This document shows positions 18,478-28,593 of a DNA stretch of 50,508 bases, piece by piece (position 1 is the stretch's first letter; each line of letters opens with the position of its first letter). The position numbers and the translations under genes are program-made. Source of the DNA: Bacteroidetes bacterium GWA2_32_17 (GTDB taxonomy: Bacteria > Bacteroidota > Bacteroidia > Bacteroidales > GWA2-32-17); assembly GCA_001769035.1 (NCBI GenBank), contig MENF01000145.1, positions 1 through 50,508 on the forward strand, in the 5' to 3' direction. The notes below the pieces were generated by a model. The model was not told the origin of the DNA. It was given only the letters and a program-made list of their open reading frames with translations, and did not search any database.

Positions 18478-20481
18478 ATGAAACTTTTTAAAAAAATATT
18501 AGTTGCAAACAGAGGCGAAATAGCCGTAAGGGTTATGAGAACTGCTAAAAAATTAGGTATAGCAACTGTAGCAATATATTCCGAAGTTGATAAAGAATCG
18601 CTACATGTTAATTATGCCGATGAAGCATATTGTATAGGTGAAGTTGAATTAAGCGATACTTATTTGAATATCAATAAAATAATTGATGTAGCAAAACAGA
18701 ATGGCTGCGATGCAATTCATCCTGGTTATGGCTTTATGGCAGAAAATTCAAAATTTGTAACAGAGTGCAATAATGCAGGAATAACTTTTATTGGTCCTAA
18801 TACCGAATCAATGCGAATTATGGGTAACAAAATTGAAGCCCGTAATTTTGTAAAAAAATTAAATGTGCCTTTAACAGAAGGAGTTACTGGCAGTATAGAA
18901 AATTTAATTTCAGCTGCAAAAAAAATCAAATTTCCAATTTTGATAAAAGCTGCAGCCGGTGGCGGTGGTAAAGGAATGAGAATTGTTTATAAGGAATCGG
19001 AACTTACCGAAGCTATTGAAGCAACAAGTCGCGAAGCAAAATCATATTTTGGTGATGAAACTGTTTATATCGAAAAGTTTATTGAAGAACCCCGTCATAT
19101 CGAAATTCAATTATTAGGTGATAATTTTGGGAATGTAATTCATTTGTTCGAACGGGAATGTTCAATTCAGCGTCGTTATCAAAAAATAATTGAAGAATCG
19201 CCATCGCCAACAATCACTCCCGAAGTAAGAAAAAAAATGGGCGAAGCTGCTGTAACAATAGGCAAGGCAATTGGTTATAATAATGCCGGGACAATAGAAT
19301 TTTTAGTTGACAAAAATTTGAATTTCTACTTTTTGGAAATGAACACAAGGATTCAAGTCGAACACCCTGTTACAGAAATGGTTACTGGAATTGATATTGT
19401 AGAAGAACAGTTTTATATTGCCATAGGAAATCCTCTTCGAATAAAACAAGAAGATGTGAAACAAAACGGACATGCAATAGAATGTAGAATTTATGCCGAA
19501 GACCCATCGAATAACTTTTTACCTTCGCCCGGTAAAATGTGTTTTTACAAAACTCCATCTTTAACAAATATCAGAATAGAAACCGGCATATCAAAAAACA
19601 CTGAAATAAAAAGTTTTTTCGACCCAATGCTCTGCAAATTAATTGTTTGGGAAAATAACCGAGAACTTGCAAATCAAAAAATGCTCAATTCATTACATGA
19701 ATTTATTATTCATGGTATAAACACAAATATCTCATACTTAATAGCTTTACTACAAAATGATGCTTTTATTAATAACACCATAAACACTAAATTTTGCGAC
19801 ACATATACTTCAAAAATCATTGAACAAATTAATATTGAAAAAGAAGGCGTACAATTTCACATTCCATTACTTGCATATTGTTTATACACTTTAAATAATA
19901 AAAATATTCAGGAACGAAAACATTATTCCGACGAACATAATGTATGGAATATAATTGGTTATTGGCGCGAAGTAATGAAAATTAAAATACTGTTTAACGA
20001 AAAAGAATATTTTATTGGCGTGGAAGTTGGTAAAAACCTGCAATTTATTTTTGAATTAAATTCTCAAATCTACAATACTCAACTTATTGAAAATATTGAA
20101 GGAAAGTTAATGTTTTCTTTAAACAATTCAATATACACTACTTATATTTCAGAAGACGAAAAAGGAAACGCTTTTATAAGTTACAACGGACACATATTTA
20201 ACATGTTAAGAAAAGATGTTCTAAAAAAAGATAACTCTACTTTTAGATTAGAAGATTTTGTTGAAGATACAAATACCATTACTTCGCCAATGCCTGGTAA
20301 GGTTATAAAAATAAATGCAAAAGAGGGTGATGAAATGAAAAAGGGCGATGTCTTTTTAATTATTGAAGCAATGAAAATGGAAAATCGCATTTTTGCAGCA
20401 AAAGACTGTAAAATAGATAAAATAAATGTAAAAACCGGCGATATGGTTGAATCGTCAACTGCATTAATTACTTTAATTTAG
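18478..20481 (+). CDS. Acyl-CoA carboxylase biotin carboxylase/BCCP (alpha) subunit, probably methylcrotonyl-CoA carboxylase
   Basis: 'KILVANRGEIAVRVMRTAKKLGIATVAIYS', ATP-grasp 'KAAAGGGGKGMRIV', C-terminal biotinyl 'IEAMKMENRI'; ORF extends upstream to 18442. Confidence 0.94.
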   Translation: MKLFKKILVANRGEIAVRVMRTAKKLGIATVAIYSEVDKESLHVNYADEAYCIGEVELSDTYLNINKIIDVAKQNGCDAIHPGYGFMAENSKFVTECNNAGITFIGPNTESMRIMGNKIEARNFVKKLNVPLTEGVTGSIENLISAAKKIKFPILIKAAAGGGGKGMRIVYKESELTEAIEATSREAKSYFGDETVYIEKFIEEPRHIEIQLLGDNFGNVIHLFERECSIQRRYQKIIEESPSPTITPEVRKKMGEAAVTIGKAIGYNNAGTIEFLVDKNLNFYFLEMNTRIQVEHPVTEMVTGIDIVEEQFYIAIGNPLRIKQEDVKQNGHAIECRIYAEDPSNNFLPSPGKMCFYKTPSLTNIRIETGISKNTEIKSFFDPMLCKLIVWENNRELANQKMLNSLHEFIIHGINTNISYLIALLQNDAFINNTINTKFCDTYTSKIIEQINIEKEGVQFHIPLLAYCLYTLNNKNIQERKHYSDEHNVWNIIGYWREVMKIKILFNEKEYFIGVEVGKNLQFIFELNSQIYNTQLIENIEGKLMFSLNNSIYTTYISEDEKGNAFISYNGHIFNMLRKDVLKKDNSTFRLEDFVEDTNTITSPMPGKVIKINAKEGDEMKKGDVFLIIEAMKMENRIFAAKDCKIDKINVKTGDMVESSTALITLI

Positions 20482-20486
20482 GTATT

Positions 20487-20570
20487 AAAAAGTTTCGAGT
20501 TTCAGGTTTTTAGTTTCGGGTTTTGAAGTTTTTAACAACCTCAAACTAAAAACCCTAAACCAATAAAAAT
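20487..20570. repeat. Repeat of the gtttcgggttt/aaacctcaaac type, copy 1
   Basis: Near-identical to 21005-21080. Confidence 0.75.
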
Positions 20571-20774
20571 ATATTAATTAACTGATGTTACGTAAAAAGT
20601 TTCTCACAATGATTATTTCTCGTACTTCCTTCGTCAGCATAAACTCCGGCGCTAAGTACGCCAAGAAAATTTTTTTTTTTTTTTAAACTTTGCGAACTTA
20701 TAAGTAATTTCAATTAATACACCAATTGCTTTTATATAGCATGACTATAATAAGCACGCAATAAAAAAATCATT

Positions 20775-20838
20775 CACCCCGTTGGATATTCCATTTTTAT
20801 TGCATAACGGCTATTCAACATAATTATCCTACGGGGTA
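20775..20838. repeat. 64-bp hairpin element (ACCCCGTTGGATA ... TATCCTACGGGGT)
   Basis: Inverted arms; homologous (reverse complement) to 47676-47739, also 64 bp. Confidence 0.75.
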
Positions 20839-21004
20839 AATGATTTTTTTTAGCCACTTTTTAACTTTGTGAACTTGGCGACTTTGCGAGACAAATTTTT
20901 TATTTGCGTAACATGAGTTAATTAATAATGAGATAATAACAAAAATATAAACAGATGAAACATCCACGACTAAAAAAGACACACAAGGGAATGATTATAA
21001 ATAA

Positions 21005-21080
21005 AAAAGTTTCAAGTTTCGGGTTTCGGGTTTTTAACAACTAAAAACCTCAAACTAAAAACCATAAACCAATAAAAATC
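21005..21080. repeat. Repeat of the gtttcgggttt/aaacctcaaac type, copy 2
   Basis: Shares 'aaaaagtttc.agtttc.ggttt...cctcaaactaaaaacc.taaaccaataaaaat' with 20487-20570. Confidence 0.75.
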
Positions 21081-21124
21081 ATAATAAATCAGTGTAAATC
21101 AGCGTCTAATAAAAATATAAACAC

Positions 21125-21796
21125 ATGAAAATTGCAGACATACTTAAAGAAATAATTGAAGGGAACAGCGAATTTGTTAATAACCACAACACTGATTATT
21201 TTGCTGGACACGCTTCACATCAAAACCCTTATATTACATTAGTAAGCTGTGCCGATTCACGCGTACCTGCAAATGCAATTATGCCCAACACAATTAATAA
21301 AATTTTTAAAATTGAAAACATTGGAAATCAAGTGCTTTCATGCGAAGGTTCGGTTGATTACGGAGTTTTGCATTTAAAAACTCCTGTTTTAATGATACTT
21401 GGACATTCCGATTGTGGTGCTATAAAAGCATATTTGAAAGGATTTAACGAAGAAACCTATAACATTAAACGCGAACTCGATTTTTTATTACCCATAATAA
21501 ATAAAACAGCTAATGAATTAAATTTCGAAAAGCAGCTTTCTACAACTATACAGCACAATATTGACTATCAGGTAAATATAGCTTATAAAAAATACCGCGA
21601 TATAGTCAAAAATAAAAAATTAACAATAATTGGAGCATATTACGACTTTAAAAATGAGTTTAATAAAGGATACGGAAGAATTATTATTACAAATGTCAAC
21701 AAAAATAAAGATAAAAATCAAATATTGGATTTGTCAGAATTTAAAGAAGTTAGAAATAATGTTAACAAGATTTATGTTGGCAGACTTATAGAATGA
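21125..21796 (+). CDS. Beta-class carbonic anhydrase
   Basis: 'SCADSRVPANAI', 'ENIGNQV', 'ILGHSDCGAIKAYL' zinc-site motifs. Confidence 0.92.
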   Translation: MKIADILKEIIEGNSEFVNNHNTDYFAGHASHQNPYITLVSCADSRVPANAIMPNTINKIFKIENIGNQVLSCEGSVDYGVLHLKTPVLMILGHSDCGAIKAYLKGFNEETYNIKRELDFLLPIINKTANELNFEKQLSTTIQHNIDYQVNIAYKKYRDIVKNKKLTIIGAYYDFKNEFNKGYGRIIITNVNKNKDKNQILDLSEFKEVRNNVNKIYVGRLIE

Positions 21797-21955
21797 GTAA
21801 ATATTGGCTAAATAATATTTTGATGTGATGGATGATTTTTTTTATGTCCCGATAGGGACAAAATACATGTATTAAGCTTGCCGAACTATTGGTAGAATTA
21901 ATTTTCACCCCAAATAATTGCCACTTCCTTCGTAAGTGTATACTCCTGTACTAAA

Positions 21956-22125
21956 TAGAGTCTGTCTATAAACTCTGTGTCTGATTTATAATGTTCGAGT
22001 TTGAGGCTTGCGAAGTTTTGAAAACCTCATTGCCATTGTTTGTGTCCTCACAAACAATGACGGAATGACCCCGTAGCGAAGCGTACTGGGGCATAACGAA
22101 AATCGGACATTCTAGACAGACACTA
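21956..22125 (-). repeat. MITE-like TIR element, single copy
   Basis: TAGAGTCTGTCTATAAACTC ... GACATTCTAGACAGACACTA, containing CCCCGTAGCGAAGCGTACTGGGG and CATTGTTTGTG-TCCT-CACAAACAATG hairpins. Confidence 0.82.
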
Positions 22126-24366
22126 TTTTGGTAATTGGTTTAAAAAATCGTTATAAACTTTTACAAAATTTTCGAGATGGAGCAGCATGTTTTTGGTTTC
22201 GTGCATAATACCAAGATAAAGTATTGTTGTGCGGGTATTAATTTCGGAATCTTTAATATTTTTAAGTTGCACTTTTCGATGACTATCAATAAACATTACA
22301 ATATTATTTATTCGCTGTTGAATTACTGATATTTCAATGGTTTTATTATTAATTTGTTCAATTACAAATGCGAAAAGTTCTTTAACTTGTTTTTTAATTA
22401 ATTTAAGTTCATCAAATTGCTCCGAAGGAATTGGGTTGTGAACATTATTAACATGAGTAAATGCAGGATTTGTTATATAATTAAGGCAGTATTCTGCTTC
22501 CCTAAGGTAATCGTAAATTTGAATAGAATGTGTTCCTGAAACAAACAGCTCTTTGCTTAAATTTTTAAATGTGTTTATAGCTCTTGTTTTAAATTTTTTA
22601 GTTTGTTTATTCATGTTTGTAACATCTTTAGAAAGTTTTTTTAGCAACTTCCTATTTTCATCTTCAAGAGCATCAATAGTTTCTGAATATATTTCAGGAA
22701 TTTTAGAAATAATTAACATTGATTGCTCATTAGTAAGTTCAGATAATTCTTTAGATGTTTGTGGTAAATAAGCTTCAACTTCTTTTTCAGTATTTTCATT
22801 TTCAATTTTTTTATGCATGATTTTGGTTCTGTACAATAAAACAACAGATAAAATAACCATTGCAATTACGCCAAAAATTCCACCAAAATAAAGAATAAAT
22901 GCAACAATTGCAGCAGCAAAAAATGCTATTAATGCAGTAAAAAACCAACCACTGATAACAGTTAAAACTCCTGTAATTCTGTAAACTGCCGATTCTCGTC
23001 CCCATGCACCATCGGCTAATGAAGTTCCCATAGCAACCATAAACGTAACATAAGTTGTTGATAATGGCAATTTTAGTGAAGTTGCAGATGCGATTAAAAT
23101 ACTTGCTACAACAAGATTTACTGATGCTCTTATTAAGTCGAAAGATGCTTGAGAATCTTCCTCGTTATTGACATTATTATAATTTGGTTTTTCAAATCTT
23201 TTTCCCATAAATGTAAAAACAGCTTTTGGTAAAAAAGCACCTAATCCTTTTTGCATTGTTACAGAACTTTGAACAATTGTTCGAGCCATTATAGATGAAC
23301 CCCAACGTTCATCGCCCTCACCTTGACGACTTAATTGAACTGTTGTTTGAACAACAGTACGAGCTTTTCGTGATAAGAAAATAGTTACAACCATTATTAA
23401 TCCAGCAATAAGTAAAAAATAAATGTCGGTTTGAACATCGCCTTTTAGTCCTATCATATTATATGTATCGGGGTTTTCACCCGATGCTTGCCAAAGTTGA
23501 TACGATTTATATCCTGCCATGGGTGCACCTATAAAATTAACTAAATCGTTTCCTGCAAAGCTCAATGCTAATCCAAAAGTACCAGCGAGCACAACAAGTT
23601 TAAACACGTTTAGTTTAAACAACCAATGAAATAGCTGTAATAATATTGATAAAATAACAAATGACGCAATAACAATTAAAATATTGTTATCAGAAATCCA
23701 GGTTTTTGCTGATTTAGCTATAAATGAAGTGTCATTTAATCCTTTTAACATTATAAATAATAAAATTGCTGTAAGTGCAACACCTCCAAAAATTCCAGAT
23801 GTGTATTTTATGTTTTTTTGATAATTAAATGTATAAATTAATCTAACAATATATTGAACAACTAAACCAACTACAAAAGCAACAACTACCGAAATTAATA
23901 TACCTGAAATAATTGCCAATGCTTTTTCGGTATTAATATAATTTCCTAATTCGCTTACCGAATGATGAGTTTTAATTATTTTAATAATTGATACAGCTAC
24001 TGCGGCACCAAGTAAATCGAAAACAATTGAAACAGTTGTTGAAGTGGGTAATCCAAAAGTATTAAAGAAATCTAATAAAAGCACATCGGCAATCATTACG
24101 GCTAAAAAAATTATTATTATTTCGGAGAATACAAATTGCTCAGGATTAAAAATACCTTTTCGTGCAACTTCCATCATACCTCCCGAAAACAACGAGCCGA
24201 TTATTACTCCAGCCGATGCAATAATAATTATTAATCGGAAAGATGCTGCCTTTGAACCAACTGCAGGACCTAAAAAATTTACTGCATCGTTAGCTACTCC
24301 AACTGTTAAATCAGTAACTGCAAGTAATCCAAGAATAATAATTATTGCTAAAAAATACCACTCCAT
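22123..24366 (-). CDS. Inorganic phosphate transporter, PiT family, with C-terminal PhoU-like helical extension
   Basis: 'TDLTVGVANDAVNFLGPAVGSKAA', 'FAGNDLVNFIGAPMAGY', 'LKLPLSTTYVTFMVAMGTSLADGAWGRESAVYRITGVL'; about 220 aa hydrophilic helical C-terminus. Confidence 0.93.
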   Translation of the reverse strand: MEWYFLAIIIILGLLAVTDLTVGVANDAVNFLGPAVGSKAASFRLIIIIASAGVIIGSLFSGGMMEVARKGIFNPEQFVFSEIIIIFLAVMIADVLLLDFFNTFGLPTSTTVSIVFDLLGAAVAVSIIKIIKTHHSVSELGNYINTEKALAIISGILISVVVAFVVGLVVQYIVRLIYTFNYQKNIKYTSGIFGGVALTAILLFIMLKGLNDTSFIAKSAKTWISDNNILIVIASFVILSILLQLFHWLFKLNVFKLVVLAGTFGLALSFAGNDLVNFIGAPMAGYKSYQLWQASGENPDTYNMIGLKGDVQTDIYFLLIAGLIMVVTIFLSRKARTVVQTTVQLSRQGEGDERWGSSIMARTIVQSSVTMQKGLGAFLPKAVFTFMGKRFEKPNYNNVNNEEDSQASFDLIRASVNLVVASILIASATSLKLPLSTTYVTFMVAMGTSLADGAWGRESAVYRITGVLTVISGWFFTALIAFFAAAIVAFILYFGGIFGVIAMVILSVVLLYRTKIMHKKIENENTEKEVEAYLPQTSKELSELTNEQSMLIISKIPEIYSETIDALEDENRKLLKKLSKDVTNMNKQTKKFKTRAINTFKNLSKELFVSGTHSIQIYDYLREAEYCLNYITNPAFTHVNNVHNPIPSEQFDELKLIKKQVKELFAFVIEQINNKTIEISVIQQRINNIVMFIDSHRKVQLKNIKDSEINTRTTILYLGIMHETKNMLLHLENFVKVYNDFLNQLPK

Positions 24367-24494
24367 AAATAAAAATTAATTATGCAAATTTATAATTAAT
24401 TAATGAAGGTAAAATAATTTGAAGTTAAGAAATTGTTAAGTTTTTTCAAAATGAAGTATGAAAGCTGAAAGAGCTAAAATCTTAAATTATTTTT

Positions 24495-24502
24495 TACCTT
24501 TG
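24495..24502 (+). promoter_or_regulatory. Bacteroidetes-type -7 box (TACCTTTG) upstream of the metal transporter
   Basis: Matches TAnnTTTG, about 20 nt before the ATG. Confidence 0.4.
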
Positions 24503-24522
24503 CTATTTGTAATCATTCTAAA

Positions 24523-25578
24523 ATGGACATTGATTTTCTTGATATTATTAAACAATCATTTTTAGTTTCGGGCTTTGTATTATTTATGATGCTCATTATT
24601 GAGTATATAAACGTTCGTACAAAAGAAAAATGGAGTAGTCCTCTTAAAAAATCAAAATGGGTTCAATTAATAATTGCAATATTCCTGGGAGTAACTCCAG
24701 GATGTGCAGGAATTTTTGCAGTAGTATCGCTTTATACTCATAACATTATAAATTTTCCTGCATTACTTAGCGGAACCATTGCCGCAGTTGGTGACGAATC
24801 ATTTATTATGTTGTCGCTTATTCCTTTAACTGCAATAAAAATATTTGTTTATGTTTCCATTATTGCTTTTGTAGCTGGAATAGTTTTTAATTTTATCATA
24901 AAAAAACAAATTAACCCTAAATTCGAAAAGCATCTTCAATTGCATGGCGACGATTGTTGTGCTAAAGGTCCACTTGAACATCACACTCATAAACACGAAA
25001 AAAAATATGGATTTACTTTTGCAAGGTCAATGTTTGTTGCAATACTCATTCTTATTATATTTAGCCAATTTGTTGAGTTTGGTAACTTACATGAAGCCGG
25101 GCACGAACATTCCGTTTTTTCGTCCGAAACAATTATTTTTTTCGGAATGGGGTTAATTTCTTTATTTGTTATTATTACAGTTCCCGAACATTTCCTGTTG
25201 GAGCATTTATGGGGGCATGTATTAAAAAAACATTTTGCAAGATTAATTATGTGGACTTTGGGAGCATTAATTTTCATAGCATTTTTGAACCAATATCTTT
25301 CGTTTGATGAGTGGACAAAAGCTAACTCTTTCTGGATTTTGTTATTGGCAATTGGAGTTGGAATTTTACCAACTTCTGGTCCTCATATTATTTTTATAAC
25401 ATTATTCATGCAAGGGGCAATTCCTTTTAGTTTTTTACTTGCTAATTCTATTGTTCAGGAAGGTCATGGCGGAATACCATTGTTAGCCGAAGATAAGTGG
25501 AGTTTTGTTAAAATAAAGTTAATTAAAATTACTATTGCACTTATAATTGGACTTTTAGGAATGTATTTCACTTTTTAA
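24523..25578 (+). CDS. Putative 10-TM metal transporter (manganese/arsenic efflux-like)
   Basis: 'GVTPGCAGIFAVVSLYTHNIINFPALLSGTIAAVGDESFIMLSLIP', His/Cys-rich loop 'LHGDDCCAKGPLEHHTHKHEKK'. Confidence 0.72.
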   Translation: MDIDFLDIIKQSFLVSGFVLFMMLIIEYINVRTKEKWSSPLKKSKWVQLIIAIFLGVTPGCAGIFAVVSLYTHNIINFPALLSGTIAAVGDESFIMLSLIPLTAIKIFVYVSIIAFVAGIVFNFIIKKQINPKFEKHLQLHGDDCCAKGPLEHHTHKHEKKYGFTFARSMFVAILILIIFSQFVEFGNLHEAGHEHSVFSSETIIFFGMGLISLFVIITVPEHFLLEHLWGHVLKKHFARLIMWTLGALIFIAFLNQYLSFDEWTKANSFWILLLAIGVGILPTSGPHIIFITLFMQGAIPFSFLLANSIVQEGHGGIPLLAEDKWSFVKIKLIKITIALIIGLLGMYFTF

Positions 25579-25794
25579 AATTATTTCTGTTTGTTGTTTA
25601 TTGTTCTTTACGAAATACGAATTATACGAATGTACGAATAAAATATTGTTCATTGTTTAAAAAAGTTTATTGTTCTATTGTTTCATTGTCATTCAATAGT
25701 CATACGATTGTCATACTTTGTATTTTTGTTTTTACAATTTATTTCTATGAATTTCTATTTATTTCTGTTTTTTATTGTTTAAATTGAGTTGCTT

Positions 25795-27228
25795 ATGAAA
25801 AATATTGTTCTAATTCTTTTACTCCTTGTTTTTCCTTACTTTGTAATTAGTCAAAACGATAAATTTACTGACGAAATTGTAATACTTCATGTAAACGATA
25901 TTCACGGTAGAATTGACCAGTTTCCTACACTTTCGGCAATGGTAAATGAAATAAGAGCGAAACATAAAAATGTGATTTTGGTTTCGGCAGGCGATATGTT
26001 TAGCGGTAATCCTATTATTGATAGATATTCTGAAAAGGGTTTTCCTATAATTGATTTAATGAATGATTTGAATTTTGACCTCTCAACTATTGGAAATCAC
26101 GAGTTTGATTTTGGCACACAAGTACTTGCAAAAAGAATAAAAGAGGCTAAATTTCCTTTTATTGTAGCTAATATGCAACCAAAAATAGAAGATTTTCCAA
26201 AATTAGAGCCATATAAAATTTATAAATTTGGTAAAGCTAAAATTGCTATACTTGGTATAACTCAAGTTTTACCAATAGGAATTCCTGATACCCGCCCCGA
26301 AAATTGCCAAGATTTTATATTTACTCAAGGAATTGAAAAAACGAAAGAATATAAATGGCTGTCAAAAAAAACAAATGCTTTAATAGCTCTTTCGCACATG
26401 GGCGTTTATAACGATTCGTTATTGGCTACACAAATGCCTGAAGTTTTGGCAATTATTGGCGGACATTCGCACACTTTGTTATTAAAACCTTTAATTGTAA
26501 ACGGCGTTAGTATTGTTCAAACTGGTTATTATCTTAAAAATTTAGGAGTTTTAACAATAAAATTAAATGGCAAAAAAATAGTTTCCGTAAGCGATACTTT
26601 ATTATTATTAAAAAACTATTCTGAAAAAGATTCACTTGTTGCAAAAAAAGTTGCACATTACAATAACAATAATGAATTTAAAGAAATTGTAGGATTTCTT
26701 GATTCCCCACTTAATGGACTTAACGAACTTGGTGGTTTTATGGCAGATGCTGCACTTAAGGCAGCAAAAACAGATTTTGCATTTCAGAACAGCGGTGGAA
26801 TAAGAGTATTGGGACTTCCTGCAGGACCAATTACTAACAAACAAATATACGAACTCGACCCTTTTGCAAACGAAATTATGGTTTGTAAAATGACTGCTAC
26901 GCAAATTCGTGAACTTATTACTTATGGTTATATTAAAGAAAAAAAAGCAGATATGATCTCATCAGGATTAAATTCTATAATTTATTTAAACAATGATAAA
27001 AGTATTGATAAAATTGAACTTAAATTGCCAAATGGAGATGCAATAGACGAAAATATAGTTTATGCAACTGCAATTAATAGTTATGTTGTTAGCTCATACA
27101 AATTTAGCAAAACAGGTAGTGTAGTGAGAACAGGTATTACAACAACTGATGCAATATTTCGTTTAATGTCTACTATTAAAGGAGTAAATTACTCTGGGAT
27201 AGAAAGTGCAAAAACAATAACAAAATAA
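25795..27228 (+). CDS. Bifunctional metallophosphatase/5'-nucleotidase family protein
   Basis: 'ILHVNDIHGRIDQFPTL', 'VSAGDMFSGNPI', 'TIGNHEFDFG', 'GGHSHTLL'; C-terminal nucleotidase domain 'QNSGGIR'. Confidence 0.92.
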   Translation: MKNIVLILLLLVFPYFVISQNDKFTDEIVILHVNDIHGRIDQFPTLSAMVNEIRAKHKNVILVSAGDMFSGNPIIDRYSEKGFPIIDLMNDLNFDLSTIGNHEFDFGTQVLAKRIKEAKFPFIVANMQPKIEDFPKLEPYKIYKFGKAKIAILGITQVLPIGIPDTRPENCQDFIFTQGIEKTKEYKWLSKKTNALIALSHMGVYNDSLLATQMPEVLAIIGGHSHTLLLKPLIVNGVSIVQTGYYLKNLGVLTIKLNGKKIVSVSDTLLLLKNYSEKDSLVAKKVAHYNNNNEFKEIVGFLDSPLNGLNELGGFMADAALKAAKTDFAFQNSGGIRVLGLPAGPITNKQIYELDPFANEIMVCKMTATQIRELITYGYIKEKKADMISSGLNSIIYLNNDKSIDKIELKLPNGDAIDENIVYATAINSYVVSSYKFSKTGSVVRTGITTTDAIFRLMSTIKGVNYSGIESAKTITK

Positions 27229-27238
27229 AAAATAATTT

Positions 27239-27700
27239 ATGAACCCCCTTTTTATTATTCTAATTTTAGTAGCTTTACTTTCATCGTGTAATATACGTGA
27301 GGTCGAAATTGGCAACATCGAAGGTGTAAGCATTAAAAATATAACAAAAGAACAAATTTCACTTGAGTTAATGGTACCTGTAAAAAATAATAATAATTTT
27401 GCTTTTACAATTTCTGATGTGAATATTGATTTAACATTGAGTAATGTAAATTTAGGAAAAGTGAAAAAATCAACTAAAATCAGAATACCGGCAAATTCAA
27501 GCGAAACACAAAATGTTGGAATAGACATTAAATATAGTAAGCTCACCGAAAACCCACTTTCGCTTATAACTGCTGCACTAAAAAACAAAATTGAACTAAA
27601 AGCAACTGGTTACATTAAAGTACGAAAATTTTTGTTTACCAAAAAATATGATATTAATGAAAATCAGCCTGTTAAATTATTTAAAAAAGGATTGCTTTAA
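27239..27700 (+). CDS. LEA type 2-like lipoprotein
   Basis: Lipobox-like LLSSC; 'LELMVPVKNNNNFAFTISDVNIDLTLSNVNLGK' resembles the LEA14/WHy fold. Confidence 0.65.
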   Translation: MNPLFIILILVALLSSCNIREVEIGNIEGVSIKNITKEQISLELMVPVKNNNNFAFTISDVNIDLTLSNVNLGKVKKSTKIRIPANSSETQNVGIDIKYSKLTENPLSLITAALKNKIELKATGYIKVRKFLFTKKYDINENQPVKLFKKGLL

Positions 27701-27768
27701 TTTCTTTATTCAAAATTTTTGAACTATGATAAATATTTGTATTTTTGAAAATTAAAAAATTTTATAAT

Positions 27769-28590
27769 ATGAAAAATATTCTTGTACCAATAGATTTTTC
27801 GGCAGATTCTATTAATGCCCTTGAACATGCAATCTTTTTTGCTAATTCCATTAATGCCGATGTTTCAATTATTCATGTTAAAAAGAATAAAAACTTTGAA
27901 ACACCTTTTTATTTCAAAGATTTTAATTTGTCAGTTGGAAAATCTTTAGACAACTTTATGGGTATTTTAGTAAACAAATTTAAAGATAAACTTAAAAATA
28001 AATTAGAATATAAAATTCGTCAAGGGAATGTGTATAAAGAAATTACCAATCAGGCAAAATATGATGATGCTTATTTAATAATAATGGGAACACACGGTGT
28101 AAGTGGCTTCGAGGAGCTTTGGATTGGTTCAAATGCTTACAGGGTTGTTTCAAATGCCCCATGTCCAATTATTACTATCAGAAACGGATTTCTGCATAAA
28201 AAATTAAGTAATGTTGTAATGCCAATTGATTTAACTAAAGAATCGCGAAAAAAAGTTCCCTTTGTAACAGAATTAGCACGTTTATTTAAGTTCACTGTAC
28301 ACATTGTTGGTGTTTCGGAAGTTAAATCTTATGACGTTTCTAAATTAAATTCTTATTGCTCACAAGTTGAAGAATACTTTAAAAATAAAGACGTAAAATA
28401 TATTAAAAAGATTATAGTAGGTTCAAATAAAACTGACATACTTATTGAATATGCAAATAAAGTAAATGCTGAACTTATTGCTATTATGACCGAGCAACCT
28501 TCAAATACTGCATTTTGGCTTGGTCCTAACGCTCAACAAATGGTCAATCACTCTCCAATACCAGTTCTTAGTATTCGCGATCAAAAATAA
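27769..28590 (+). CDS. Universal stress protein (tandem UspA domains)
   Basis: 'MKNILVPIDFSADSINALEHAIFFA', 'LIIMGTHGVSGFEELWIGSNAYRVVSNAPCPIITIR'. Confidence 0.92.
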   Translation: MKNILVPIDFSADSINALEHAIFFANSINADVSIIHVKKNKNFETPFYFKDFNLSVGKSLDNFMGILVNKFKDKLKNKLEYKIRQGNVYKEITNQAKYDDAYLIIMGTHGVSGFEELWIGSNAYRVVSNAPCPIITIRNGFLHKKLSNVVMPIDLTKESRKKVPFVTELARLFKFTVHIVGVSEVKSYDVSKLNSYCSQVEEYFKNKDVKYIKKIIVGSNKTDILIEYANKVNAELIAIMTEQPSNTAFWLGPNAQQMVNHSPIPVLSIRDQK

Positions 28591-28593
28591 TTT

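Noticed and set aside
20660-20686. Poly-T tract as a phase-variation switch
   Set aside because: Intergenic, no clear promoter or reading frame controlled by it; could be a sequencing/assembly homopolymer
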